Positions 16,730-25,366 of a stretch of DNA of 64,000 nt are shown here, in pieces. Both the position numbers and the translations under genes were made by a program. The notes below the pieces were generated by a model. That model made no database searches and was not told the origin of the DNA. It was given only the letters and a program-made list of their open reading frames with translations. The first letter of the stretch is position 1. Each line of letters starts with the position of its first letter. This stretch comes from Ferrovibrio sp964429465 (GTDB lineage Bacteria; Pseudomonadota; Alphaproteobacteria; Ferrovibrionales; Ferrovibrionaceae), in contig CAYSCA010000002.1 in NCBI GenBank assembly GCA_964429465.1, forward strand, positions 14,584 to 78,583, written 5' to 3'.

Positions 16730-19585
16730 TCAGACCGGGACGGGGCGGCGCAGCCGCTGGCAGAAATCGGCGAACTCCTCCTTGGTAATGGCGAAGGCAG
16801 CCAGCGCCTCGAATCGCTGCAGGATCTGTCGCCATTTGGCCTCGGAGGAGGTCAGCACGCCATCCTGGATGAAGGTCACCAGATAGCCCCGCTCCAGAGC
16901 CGAATGGGCCGTCTGCTTGACCGAGGTCACGCCGTCCATGCCGGCAATGAAAAGATGCTCGATTCCGTTCTCGCGCAGGAAGCTGTTCAGCCGCGCGCTG
17001 GAAAAGGCATCTGGCGCATGCTTGGAGAAGACGTGCTCCGAAACCCGGCGGAGGCTGGCCCCGGTTCCGGGTGTGCCGATCTCAAATTCACCTGCATTCC
17101 TTATCTGCTGGTGCGTCAGGTGTCTCCACCGCCCGGACTCACGCTGTGCATAAAGCACCATGACGCCTGATCTTGCCGCAAGGCTCGATATATCGTTGAT
17201 CGTGTCAATCAGGCGGCCGTTCGCCGTTTTTATCCGCGAATGGCCGGTCGGGGTGCCGGCAGCGTCAGGAACGTCGATGACCAGCAGAGCGTGGCGCCGG
17301 ATGGTGGGGCCCGCTCGTCGGACCTCATCCCGCACCGGCCCGCCGGAATCCCAGCCGGTCAGGGAGGGGGTGATCGCGCCTGTCGGCGAGGACTGGTAGC
17401 ACTCGAACTCGGTCGAGAAGTAAGTCCCCTCCGTATACCCATAACTCGCTTGCTGCCGTTCGTTCACCATCGTGACGACCGATCCGACAAGGAATGCATC
17501 CGAGCGCCGCAGCTTTTTCGCCGCCGTTGCAATGGCATCGCGCGGCGTTCCGCCCCACCGCACGGCCAGTACGGTGGCATCGGCATGTTGCGCCAGGAGC
17601 ACGGCTTCTGATGCCGAAAGGACAGGCGGGGCGTCGATAATCACGAGATCGTAGCGATCTCGCAGCGAGCCCAGCAGGTCAGGAAGCCTGCGCGTCCAGG
17701 TCAGGAGCGACCCGCGCGAAAACCTGCCCGGAAGCATGACATCGGTGCCGGAGACAACATCGGAAATGATGACCTCGTCGGGGGCTGCAGTATTCTCAAG
17801 CACTTCTGCCAGGCCTGCTCCGGTACGGATGCCGAGCGCCTCACTCGTGCCCTTCTTCCAGAAATCCGCGTCGAGAAGCAGGACGCGATTGCCGCATTGC
17901 GCCGCCAGGGCAGCGAGACTGAGCGCCAGAGTGGTCTTCCCATCGCCGGGTAGGGCTGAGGTGATTACCGTCACCCGCGGGGGGCTGCTCATCGAGAACA
18001 GAGCCGCATAAGCGGCTTTCAGGGCCTCGCGGTAGGAGGAGCCGTAGCGAGCGGCCTGTGCCGGAGAGCGGCGGGCCGCCTCAGACATCGGAAGCATTCC
18101 GAGACCGGAAATCCTGAGCTGGGCCTCCAGTTCCCGAAGGCTTCGGATGCTGCGATCCGATTTCTCGATCAGGAGTACCACGAGGCCGGCGGCGATCAGT
18201 GAGGCGATTCCGGAAACCAGAATCAGGAGCACTTTCTTGGGGCGTTCGGGAAGAACAGGCAGCTGGGCGTAAGAGGCGATCTGCGCGTCGGGCTTCTGCC
18301 ACGATGTGTCGGCGTTCTGGCTAGTCGTTGTCAGCCGCGCCATGAAATCGTCGAGGATGCGGCGGTCGGCCTGCGCCGTGCGTTCCAGTGCGCGCAACGC
18401 CACATCGGCATTGTTCATCCGGGCCACATCGGCCTTTAGGGCGCCGAGCCGTTGCCGCAGATCCTGCTCTCTCATGCGCGCGATCTGCAGGTCGTTTTCA
18501 ACGGACGCGATTACGCGCTGGTTTTCCCGGCGCATCGCCGCATGGATGTTCCGGAGTTTCTCCCGCAATCCCACGGCCGGCGGATACTTCTCTCCGAATT
18601 CCGTCGACATCTCGGCGAGTTGCTGCTGGACCTTGGCTTCTTCGGTCTGCAGTGTTTCCATCAGTGGCGACTCGACGACATCGGTGGTGATGCGGTTGCG
18701 CCCGCCGACGTCGATCGAAGCCCGGTATTGCCGCAGACGCGCCTCGAGGGCAGCGCGTTCCGTCTCGGCAGTTGCGAGTTCGGCGCTGACATCCGTCATC
18801 TGCTTGAGCAGCAGCGGTGAACCGCCGGGCATGGAGAAAAGCCCGTTACGGGAGCGAAATTCCTCTACCGCTCGTTCGGCATTGGCAACCTTTGTTTCCA
18901 GTTGCGCAATTCGCTCGCGCAGCCACTCTGACGTCCGCCTGGCAGATTGCGCGCGCAGATCGAGCTGCCGGTCGACATAATGGTCGACCAGCGTATTGGC
19001 TATCCGCATGGCCAGCTCGGCATCGCGCGACTCAAAGGCGACATCGATCATGCGGGAGTTGTTCCGGATGCCCACCTGCAGACGAGACAGAAAGCCCTGT
19101 ACCGCCTGGGAGAGCGCGGCCGAGGCCCCTGCGGGTTGCTCGGCGGACTGGTCGCCCAGGATCCAGAGCCTGATCCGCAACACCAGGTTTCTGATCTGCG
19201 CCACGACGCCGGTTTCCCCCCGTGCCGCCTGGGCTGGATTGATTTCCGGGTGGTTTTCCAGTGCGAGGGCGCGGATCACCGTCGCGGCGAGCTGCGGGGA
19301 ATGGAGGATCTCGACGGCGGTTTGCACGGCTCCCGTATCAGGCGGAAGGGCAGGAGCCGTGTCCCGGCTCGCCCGACTGGTTTCGGTGGAATCACCGAGG
19401 ACTACCAGCGCATGGGCGACATAACGAGGCGGCAACTGCACGATGATCGCTGCGGCGAGGCCGGTCCCGAGAACGGCTATGGCGGCGAACAGGAATTTCC
19501 GGCGCCAGAGCGTGCGAAGGATTGCTGCGTAATCAAGCGCATCGCTGTCGTGCGGCGGCATCGGGCCGCCGATATCGTCTTCCAT
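16730..19585 (-). CDS. Wzz/BY-kinase co-polymerase fused to an isochorismatase-like domain
   Basis: A 951-residue protein from the ATG at 19585 (MEDDIGGPMPPHDSDALDYA); an upstream Met would add a Pro/Arg-rich tail. Residues 15-480 are a Wzz domain: TM helix near 31-50, long periplasmic coiled coil (210-420), PxxP-like region and second TM near 450-473. Residues 500-710 are the BY-kinase: Walker A ALPGDGKTT (544-552), Walker A' LLLDADF (569-575), Walker B LVIIDAP (647-653), then a tyrosine cluster (Y715, Y717, Y722, Y730). Residues 760-951 are an extra isochorismatase-like hydrolase fold with Asp771 and Lys855 in place, but the nucleophile Cys is Ser888 (GMDGVTSVKQTA). It should control EPS chain length and export; the extra domain is probably a binding or regulatory module. 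Confidence 0.9.
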   Translation of the reverse strand: MEDDIGGPMPPHDSDALDYAAILRTLWRRKFLFAAIAVLGTGLAAAIIVQLPPRYVAHALVVLGDSTETSRASRDTAPALPPDTGAVQTAVEILHSPQLAATVIRALALENHPEINPAQAARGETGVVAQIRNLVLRIRLWILGDQSAEQPAGASAALSQAVQGFLSRLQVGIRNNSRMIDVAFESRDAELAMRIANTLVDHYVDRQLDLRAQSARRTSEWLRERIAQLETKVANAERAVEEFRSRNGLFSMPGGSPLLLKQMTDVSAELATAETERAALEARLRQYRASIDVGGRNRITTDVVESPLMETLQTEEAKVQQQLAEMSTEFGEKYPPAVGLREKLRNIHAAMRRENQRVIASVENDLQIARMREQDLRQRLGALKADVARMNNADVALRALERTAQADRRILDDFMARLTTTSQNADTSWQKPDAQIASYAQLPVLPERPKKVLLILVSGIASLIAAGLVVLLIEKSDRSIRSLRELEAQLRISGLGMLPMSEAARRSPAQAARYGSSYREALKAAYAALFSMSSPPRVTVITSALPGDGKTTLALSLAALAAQCGNRVLLLDADFWKKGTSEALGIRTGAGLAEVLENTAAPDEVIISDVVSGTDVMLPGRFSRGSLLTWTRRLPDLLGSLRDRYDLVIIDAPPVLSASEAVLLAQHADATVLAVRWGGTPRDAIATAAKKLRRSDAFLVGSVVTMVNERQQASYGYTEGTYFSTEFECYQSSPTGAITPSLTGWDSGGPVRDEVRRAGPTIRRHALLVIDVPDAAGTPTGHSRIKTANGRLIDTINDISSLAARSGVMVLYAQRESGRWRHLTHQQIRNAGEFEIGTPGTGASLRRVSEHVFSKHAPDAFSSARLNSFLRENGIEHLFIAGMDGVTSVKQTAHSALERGYLVTFIQDGVLTSSEAKWRQILQRFEALAAFAITKEEFADFCQRLRRPVPV

Positions 19586-19893
19586 ATGGGATGGGCGACC
19601 CGGATTACGCGCCGCAAACCCGTGAGCGGCAGGGACTAGGTCATTTGTCCGGGGCTGTCCGGGCCATCTTCCGGGGTGGTCCGGTCGCCACACGCCGCTC
19701 TCACCCATCTGAACCTCCGTCTCGGCGGGCCGGCAGCCAGCCAGCCGTTCTGCCCAAACTCCGCGGGTGCCTTGCCGGCCTGCAATTTGTCGCTTGTATC
19801 CTCACCCGCGACTCGATAAGAAAAGAAAAGAAAAGAAAAAGCAAGAATAAGTTCGGGGGCACAGACCGAAGCCGGGACCGGGGAGGAGAATCG
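19586..19893. promoter_or_regulatory. 308-base divergent intergenic region of the EPS kinase and sugar transferase genes
   Basis: No protein-coding gene is supported here. It holds the 5' leaders of two divergent EPS genes (starts at 19585 minus and 19894 plus), the AAAAG tract at 19810-19851 and the GGGGAGGAG ribosome binding site of the sugar transferase just before 19894. Clear sigma70 -35/-10 pairs were not identified by eye. Confidence 0.6.
19810..19851 (+). promoter_or_regulatory. EPS-region AAAAG tract, copy A
   Basis: Starts GACTCGATAAG and continues as about four AAAAG units, then GCAAGAATAAG. The same opening (GACTCGATAA followed by an A-rich run) is found at 35995, and a very similar purine tract on the opposite strand at 22026-22063. 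All three lie only in promoter regions of EPS genes. It could be a regulator site, a bent or triplex-prone element, or a repeat that changes length by slippage. Confidence 0.55.
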
Positions 19894-21378
19894 ATGTCTG
19901 GCGGTGGCGATGTTCTCTACGGGCCGAAACCCGCTATTTTGGACCGTCTGCCGTTCCAGATCGGATCCAGGTCGTCACCGCGCAAGCCTCGGGTCCCATC
20001 GGCAACCGATCTGCAGACGCGCCTGCCAGGACTTGTGATCGTGTGGGACTGGCTGGGGATTACCGCGGCGGGGTTGCTGATCGATGTGGCCCTGGCCCAG
20101 GAAGACGTCAGCGAGCCGTCCCGCTACCTGGATATCGTGCTCGCGGCCACGCTGGCGGTTAATTACCTGCATCTGCTTCGCGGCTATTGCATTCCCAGCA
20201 TGCATAAAATGGGTGTCCAGGTGACGAAGGCGTCCCTGGCCTGGTTCGGCGCCTTCGCCAGCGTGGCGGCAATCGACTATGCGGCCGGGCAGGTAACTGA
20301 ATTCGGGGAAATCTGGGCGGGCCTCTGGTTCGTCAGCGCATGGCTGTTCATTTGCACGTCCAGAGGGCTGGTGGGTTCCCTGCTATCGCGCTGGCAAAGG
20401 GACGGTCGGCTGGCCCGCAGGATTGCAGTGCTCGGGACGGGACCAGCCGCCGCTGTTCTCGCGCGCAGATTGCAGGCCCATAGCGAGGAGGCTACCGTCA
20501 TTGGTCTTTTTGTCGAAGACGACGTTGCGGCGGGAGTGGATGAAAGCGCAGGGAGTCTGGACCGTCTTACATTGCTGGCCAATTCCGGCGAAGTCGACGA
20601 GGTGATCCTCGCAATAACCGGCGACCCATCTGCGGGCTTGCGGCAGACAATGGCGAAACTGGCGCTGACCCAGGTCGAGGTGAAGATTTCTCCACGGCTC
20701 CCCGATCTCGGCTTTCCGGTCCAGGGGCTCAGCAAAGTGGCCGGCATCTCAGCTCTGACGATCCAGGCGAGACCGTTGTCCGGCTGGGGCGCCCCCCTGA
20801 AGCGCGCGGAAGACATCGTACTGACCAGCTTTCTGCTTATCCTGCTGACGCCACTGCTGCTGCTGCTCGCCGTGCTCATCAAGCTGGACAGCCCGGGTCC
20901 TGTGATATTCCGGCAGGAGCGCCACGGGTTCAACAATAACCGGTTCTGCGTTTTTAAGTTCCGCACCATGCATCATGTGCCGGATCCGGATCCCGGCATT
21001 CCCCAGGCACGGCGCAATGACCCGCGCGTGACGCGCATTGGCGCCATCCTCCGCTGCACCAGCCTGGATGAACTCCCCCAGTTGTTTAATGTCCTGTTGG
21101 GTGACATGTCGCTCGTCGGACCCCGGCCCCACGCGACGGCACACAACGACAAGTATGCCCCTCTCATTGATGGCTATCTGGCACGGCACCGCGTGCGGCC
21201 CGGCATTACCGGCTGGGCTCAGGTGAATGGCTGGCGAGGCGAAACGGAAACGCTCGAAAAGATGCGGAATCGCCTTGAGCACGACCTGTTCTACATCGCC
21301 AACTGGTCGCTGCTGCTGGATCTGAAAGTTCTGGCTTTGACATTTCCCGTCATCGTGCGCGGGACGAATGCCTACTGA
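19894..21378 (+). CDS. Undecaprenyl-phosphate sugar phosphotransferase (EPS-initiating)
   Basis: A 494-residue protein from the ATG at 19894, chosen because of the GGGGAGGAG site and because the family N-terminus begins here. About four membrane spans lie in residues 40-150, then a Rossmann-like domain (RRIAVLGTGPAAAVLARRL) of the CoA-binding-like type, then a fifth TM (TSFLLILLTPLLLLLAVLI) leading into the bacterial sugar transferase domain with SPGPVIFRQERHG, FKFRTM, TSLDELPQLFNVLLGDMSLV and GPRP. The domain transfers a sugar-1-phosphate to undecaprenyl phosphate, the first step of repeat-unit assembly (WcaJ/EpsL/ExoY group). Most relatives use UDP-glucose or UDP-galactose, which cannot be told apart here. 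Confidence 0.93.
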   Translation: MSGGGDVLYGPKPAILDRLPFQIGSRSSPRKPRVPSATDLQTRLPGLVIVWDWLGITAAGLLIDVALAQEDVSEPSRYLDIVLAATLAVNYLHLLRGYCIPSMHKMGVQVTKASLAWFGAFASVAAIDYAAGQVTEFGEIWAGLWFVSAWLFICTSRGLVGSLLSRWQRDGRLARRIAVLGTGPAAAVLARRLQAHSEEATVIGLFVEDDVAAGVDESAGSLDRLTLLANSGEVDEVILAITGDPSAGLRQTMAKLALTQVEVKISPRLPDLGFPVQGLSKVAGISALTIQARPLSGWGAPLKRAEDIVLTSFLLILLTPLLLLLAVLIKLDSPGPVIFRQERHGFNNNRFCVFKFRTMHHVPDPDPGIPQARRNDPRVTRIGAILRCTSLDELPQLFNVLLGDMSLVGPRPHATAHNDKYAPLIDGYLARHRVRPGITGWAQVNGWRGETETLEKMRNRLEHDLFYIANWSLLLDLKVLALTFPVIVRGTNAY

Positions 21379-21428
21379 TTGCGAAGGGATTAGTGGCGGT
21401 CGAAGCTTTGGCGCGGTGGCGGCGCCGG

Positions 21429-21902
21429 CTATGGAAGCCTTCTGCGACGAGTACTCTTGCGGCTCTCCAGGACTCGCTCGATTTCCACCCGGGTGCGCGC
21501 GCTCGAGCGCAGCAACCGGTCGGTGGCAAGGAGCAGCGCTTCAAAGTTGGCATCGCTGTCGCTGAGAGAGATTGCATCCAGGCCGGCCAGAAACGATGCG
21601 ATATCGCTGTTGACGCGCTCCCATATTTCATCGGCGGAACGTCGCACCGGGTGAATCCTGCTTTCGACGGAAACGACTTGCGCGGTCACGCGATCGTTTT
21701 CGCCGCGGGCGGGAGACTGGTTTGCTGCGGTATCAGGCTTCGTCGGCGAATGATCGGCGCGATGAACGATGTAGCGGATCGCCGGCGCCGTGCACTCGTA
21801 GCTTCGGGCTATATCGGCCAACGTCTCCCCCTTCCGGAAGCGCGCGATAATCTTCGGCCATTCTTCTCGGCGGATTTTCCCGCGAATTCTGGCTTTGCTC
21901 AA
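21429..21902 (-). CDS. Small helix-turn-helix protein in the EPS region
   Basis: A 157-residue protein from a TTG at 21902, with GAGGG nine bases upstream as ribosome binding site; there is no internal ATG. Residues 10-48 (REEWPKIIARFRKGETLADI, then ARSYECTAPAIRYIV) form a homeodomain-like helix-turn-helix of the type found in resolvases and small transcription factors. A basic, poorly conserved linker follows, then a helical C-terminal part (about 85-145), ending with a very basic RKSTRRRRLP tail. It converges on the sugar transferase gene, 50 bases apart. It is the only small HTH protein among the EPS genes and is therefore a candidate regulator of them; no named family is claimed. Confidence 0.65.
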   Translation of the reverse strand: MSKARIRGKIRREEWPKIIARFRKGETLADIARSYECTAPAIRYIVHRADHSPTKPDTAANQSPARGENDRVTAQVVSVESRIHPVRRSADEIWERVNSDIASFLAGLDAISLSDSDANFEALLLATDRLLRSSARTRVEIERVLESRKSTRRRRLP

Positions 21903-22025
21903 TTCACCTAGCCCTCATTGTATCATGCACGCGAATCGTAGCATGCAGGTCGTGCGTGACCAAACGGTGATATAGGCGCCGGCAGGCAATCTTACAAGAA
22001 TGCATTTGCCCTGTCTTATCGTTGT

Positions 22026-22063
22026 CTTATTTTTTTCTTTTCTTTTCTTTTCGTTATTGATAC
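22026..22063 (-). promoter_or_regulatory. EPS-region AAAAG tract, copy B
   Basis: On the plus strand this is a pyrimidine run of CTTTT units between CTTAT and CGTTATTGATAC; on the minus strand it reads as ATCAATAACG followed by AAAAG units, close to copy A. It is 45 bases upstream of the rfbF start and about 120 bases upstream of the divergently transcribed HTH gene. Confidence 0.55.
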
Positions 22064-22108
22064 AAAAGCGGCCAATGCCGATGCAAACCGTCGCACCAGT
22101 GGTCGCTC

Positions 22109-22957
22109 ATGACAAAAATGATTCAGGAAGTAGACGCATTGGTGGCGGGAGAGAGAGGGGCGGTCCGACGACTGAAGTCGCCGCCGGTGGCGATCCTGGC
22201 CGGCGGCCTCGGGACCAGGCTCTCCGAGGAGACAAGTGCCCGGCCGAAACCCCTCGTCGAGATTGGCGGCAAGCCAATCATCTGGCACGTCATGAAGCAT
22301 TACGACGTCCACGGGATGAACGAGTTCATCATCGCCCTCGGCTACAGGAAAGAAGCGGTAATCCAGTATTTTCTCAATCTGCATACCTATAGCCAGAATC
22401 TGACCGTACGCACGCGGGATGGTTTCACCTCCCTCCACGGACCGGCTGCAGGGCCGGATTGGACGGTCCATCTGATCGATACGGGTGCTGAAACGGCGAC
22501 GGGCGGGCGCATCAAGCGGCTGCAGCCCTATCTAGGCGGCGGCACCTTCATGCTCACCTGGTGCGACGGCATCTCCAACGTCAACCTCGATGAGCTGCTG
22601 GCCTTCCATCGCGCCCACGGAAAACTGGCTACAATAACTGTGGTTCGCGCACCGTCCCGCTTCGGCTTCGTCGAACTGGCGGGCAACAGCATGGTTCAGC
22701 GCTTTACCGAAAAGCCCGAGCAGGGCGAGGGCTGGATCAACGGCGCCTTCTTCGTGCTAGAGCCGGGCATATTCGACTACATCGCTGGCGACGACACGAT
22801 GTGGGAGCGCGAGCCGCTGCAGGCGCTCGCAGCCGACGGCGAGCTCGTCGCCTACACGCATCGTTCCTACTGGCAATGCATGGATACACTGCGGGAAAAG
22901 ATCCTCCTCGAGGATCTGTGGTCCAAAGGCGTCGCGCCCTGGAAGACCTGGGAATGA
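22109..22957 (+). CDS. rfbF: Glucose-1-phosphate cytidylyltransferase
   Basis: A 282-residue protein with the nucleotidyltransferase signature VAILAGGLGTRLSEET followed by ARPKPLVEIGGKPIIWH, where the K and the G-rich loop bind CTP and the sugar phosphate. TWCDGISNVNLDELLAFH, VRAPSRFGFVEL, EGWINGAFFVLEP and HRSYWQCMDTLREK are the family-specific segments of RfbF rather than of the thymidylyl or uridylyl enzymes. It makes CDP-glucose from glucose-1-phosphate and CTP. About 20 N-terminal residues precede the fold, and no strong ribosome binding site is visible, so the start is less certain. The expected next enzyme, CDP-glucose 4,6-dehydratase, is not obvious in the window. It is first in a plus-strand operon. 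Confidence 0.93.
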   Translation: MTKMIQEVDALVAGERGAVRRLKSPPVAILAGGLGTRLSEETSARPKPLVEIGGKPIIWHVMKHYDVHGMNEFIIALGYRKEAVIQYFLNLHTYSQNLTVRTRDGFTSLHGPAAGPDWTVHLIDTGAETATGGRIKRLQPYLGGGTFMLTWCDGISNVNLDELLAFHRAHGKLATITVVRAPSRFGFVELAGNSMVQRFTEKPEQGEGWINGAFFVLEPGIFDYIAGDDTMWEREPLQALAADGELVAYTHRSYWQCMDTLREKILLEDLWSKGVAPWKTWE

Positions 22958-22974
22958 ACATATAGGGGGATGCG

Positions 22975-24099
22975 ATGAAGATTCTCGTCACCGGTCACAC
23001 AGGCTATATCGGGACCATTCTCACGCAAATGCTGCTGCAGGCAGGCCATCAGGTGGTGGGTGTCGACACCGAGCTCTTTGCGGGATGCACCTTCGGCACC
23101 GACACATCCTCCGATATCGTCACGGTCAACTCCGACATACGGGACCTGACGGTCGCCCAGCTCCGTACCGTGGATGCCATCGTCCACCTTGCGGGAATCT
23201 GCAACGATCCTCTTGGGGATCTGTTTCCGGAAACGACGATGGACGTCAACGACACGGCGACGATCCGGCTGGCAGAACTGGCCCGGGAAGCCGGCGTTGA
23301 GCGGTTTGTTTTTTCGTCCACCTGCAGCGTATATGGCGCGGCGGAACAGGACTGGGTCGACGAGACATCGAAAACCAATCCGGTCACGCCTTACGCTGTA
23401 TCGAAGTATCGGGCAGAACGAGGGTTGCTCGCTCTCGCCAATGACCGGTTTTCTCCTGTGCTGCTTCGCAGCGCCACCGCCTACGGATTTTCGCCACGTA
23501 TCCGGTTCGATCTGGTTTTAAACAACCTGATGGCACATGCCGTAACGACCGGACGGGTCTTCCTTAAGAGTGACGGGACGGCGTGGCGGCCCCTGGTCCA
23601 TATCGCGGATATCAGTAGGGCATTCTTGGCGGCAGTCGAGGCGCCACGGGAAGCCGTCCATTGCGAGACATTCAATGTCGGAACAACTGCTGAGAACTAT
23701 CGGGTGCGCAGCATAGCGGAGATCGTCCGGAACACGGTGGAGGGGGCCGCGATCGCCTATGCCGACGGTGCCGCAACCGACAAGCGCTCTTACCGTGTGA
23801 GCTTCAGAAAAATCGAAAGCAGGCTTCCGAACTTCAAGCCGCAATGGACCGCCATGGCAGGAGCGCTGGAACTTCATGCCTGCTACGCGAAATTTGGCCT
23901 TGCGCTCGAGGACTTTGAAGGGGCGCGTTATCAGCGCCTGGCGCATCTCAAATCTTTGTTGGCGGCCGGCATTCTCGATCAGTCGCTACGCAAACTGCCG
24001 CGGTCTCATGAACCAGTGCCGGCGGCGGAGGGCTTTGCGCCGGCCTTCCGCGATGCACCAGCCGTGGATGTCCAGTCGAGCGGAGTGAGTCAACCGTGA
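22975..24099 (+). CDS. NAD-dependent epimerase/dehydratase (extended SDR)
   Basis: A 374-residue protein with the extended SDR pattern: GHTGYIGTILTQML (G-x-x-G-x-x-G NAD loop) at the N-terminus, VHLAGICNDPLGDLF, FSSTCSVYG and the catalytic YAVSKYRAE (Y-x-x-x-K). It is 18 bases after rfbF and overlaps the next gene by four bases. Close relatives act on nucleotide-sugars as epimerases, dehydratases or reductases. Here it may process the CDP-sugar made by RfbF, in the place of a classical 4,6-dehydratase. The last 45 residues are Pro/Ala-rich and unlike the fold. Confidence 0.85.
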   Translation: MKILVTGHTGYIGTILTQMLLQAGHQVVGVDTELFAGCTFGTDTSSDIVTVNSDIRDLTVAQLRTVDAIVHLAGICNDPLGDLFPETTMDVNDTATIRLAELAREAGVERFVFSSTCSVYGAAEQDWVDETSKTNPVTPYAVSKYRAERGLLALANDRFSPVLLRSATAYGFSPRIRFDLVLNNLMAHAVTTGRVFLKSDGTAWRPLVHIADISRAFLAAVEAPREAVHCETFNVGTTAENYRVRSIAEIVRNTVEGAAIAYADGAATDKRSYRVSFRKIESRLPNFKPQWTAMAGALELHACYAKFGLALEDFEGARYQRLAHLKSLLAAGILDQSLRKLPRSHEPVPAAEGFAPAFRDAPAVDVQSSGVSQP

Positions 24100-25319
24100 C
24101 GACGAAACGTTGCCCGAATTGCGGCGTGGAAGATGGGTACATCTTCCACCGGATATTCCAGGTGCCGGTGAACAGTTGCCTGATGTTTGCCGACCGCAGC
24201 CGCGCCGAAGGCCTGAAGAGGGGCGATATACATCTGGCGTTCTGCGAAAATTGTGCCTTCGTCTTTAATGCCGCCTGGGAGAGCGGCGCCACGGTATATT
24301 CCGATCTGTATGAGGAAACGCAGGTTTTCTCGGAAACCTATCGGGTCTATCAGCAACAGCTCGCAGAGGATCTGATCGGCCGATATGACCTGTTTGGGAA
24401 GGAGATCGTCGAGATCGGCTGCGGCAAGGGTGCTTTTCTTCGCTTGCTCTGCGACATGGGGGATAATGCCGGGATCGGATACGATCCGAGTTTCGTGCCT
24501 GAGAGGGCTGAAACAGGCAAAGCGAACATCACCTTCAGGCGGGAGTATTTCTCCGAAAATACCGACCAGGCGGCTCCGGATTTCGTCTGCTGCCGCATGA
24601 CGCTGGAGCATATCGCCGAGACGCAGCGTTTTGTGCGGGCTGTACGGCGGATTGCCTCGCCGGAACGCGGTACCGTCGTTTTCTTCCAGATTCCTGATGT
24701 CCGTCGAATTCTCGCCGAGGGCGCGTTCTGGGACATCTATTATGAGCATTGTTCCTATTTCTCTCCGGCCTCTCTCGGATACCTCTTCCGCAGCGCAGGG
24801 TTTGACATCCTGCGGATGGATTGTGGCTATGACGATCAGTATCTGACGATCGAGGCCTATCCGGCGCAATCGGCGGGCAGGGCGGAAGCAGCAGCGCATG
24901 ACGGAAATGTGGAACAGTTGACCAGAGACGTGGCGAACTTCTCATACGCCGCTTCCGAATGCGCAGCATATTGGGATGCGCTAATCGGCTCTGTTACCCG
25001 CAAGGGAGGCCGGGTCGCATTGTGGGGCTCCGGATCAAAGGCTGTCGCCTTTCTCTCGGCGGTCAAGGCGGCAGAAAAGATCGAGTACCTGGTCGACATC
25101 AATCCTTTCCGCTGGGGGAAATTCGTCCCAGGCACCGGAAAGCAGATCGTGGGCCCCGAACATCTGTCACGGTTTCCGCCGGACCTAGTGATTGCAATGA
25201 ACCCGATCTACCGGCAGGAGATCGCCGCCGACTTGGTCCGGTATGGTGGCGGCGCCGTGACTTTGGGTGCACTCGGAGATCTGCAGGCCGAGCCGGTCTC
25301 CGCCAGTACGCTGATCTGA
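24096..25319 (+). CDS. C-methyltransferase-like protein with N-terminal zinc motif
   Basis: A 407-residue protein from the GTG at 24096, which overlaps the previous stop (GTGA). It has CPNCG and CENC at residues 6-10 and about 50-53, a putative zinc site, then the SAM site EIVEIGCGKGAFLRLLCDMG, and a C-terminal Rossmann-like domain (GRVALWGSGSKAVAFLSAVK). This three-part layout is that of the NDP-sugar C-methyltransferases (TylC3/NovU type). It probably adds a methyl group to the CDP-sugar of this operon. A second protein of the same layout is encoded at 26194. Confidence 0.85.
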   Translation: MTTKRCPNCGVEDGYIFHRIFQVPVNSCLMFADRSRAEGLKRGDIHLAFCENCAFVFNAAWESGATVYSDLYEETQVFSETYRVYQQQLAEDLIGRYDLFGKEIVEIGCGKGAFLRLLCDMGDNAGIGYDPSFVPERAETGKANITFRREYFSENTDQAAPDFVCCRMTLEHIAETQRFVRAVRRIASPERGTVVFFQIPDVRRILAEGAFWDIYYEHCSYFSPASLGYLFRSAGFDILRMDCGYDDQYLTIEAYPAQSAGRAEAAAHDGNVEQLTRDVANFSYAASECAAYWDALIGSVTRKGGRVALWGSGSKAVAFLSAVKAAEKIEYLVDINPFRWGKFVPGTGKQIVGPEHLSRFPPDLVIAMNPIYRQEIAADLVRYGGGAVTLGALGDLQAEPVSASTLI

Positions 25320-25366
25320 TGTCGAACGCGGTTGCCTCCACGACCAACTTCTCGGAGGAAGAGTTT

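Noticed and set aside
19810..22063. CRISPR-like or satellite repeats
   Set aside because: The tracts are short low-complexity AAAAG runs without regular spacers or a cas gene.
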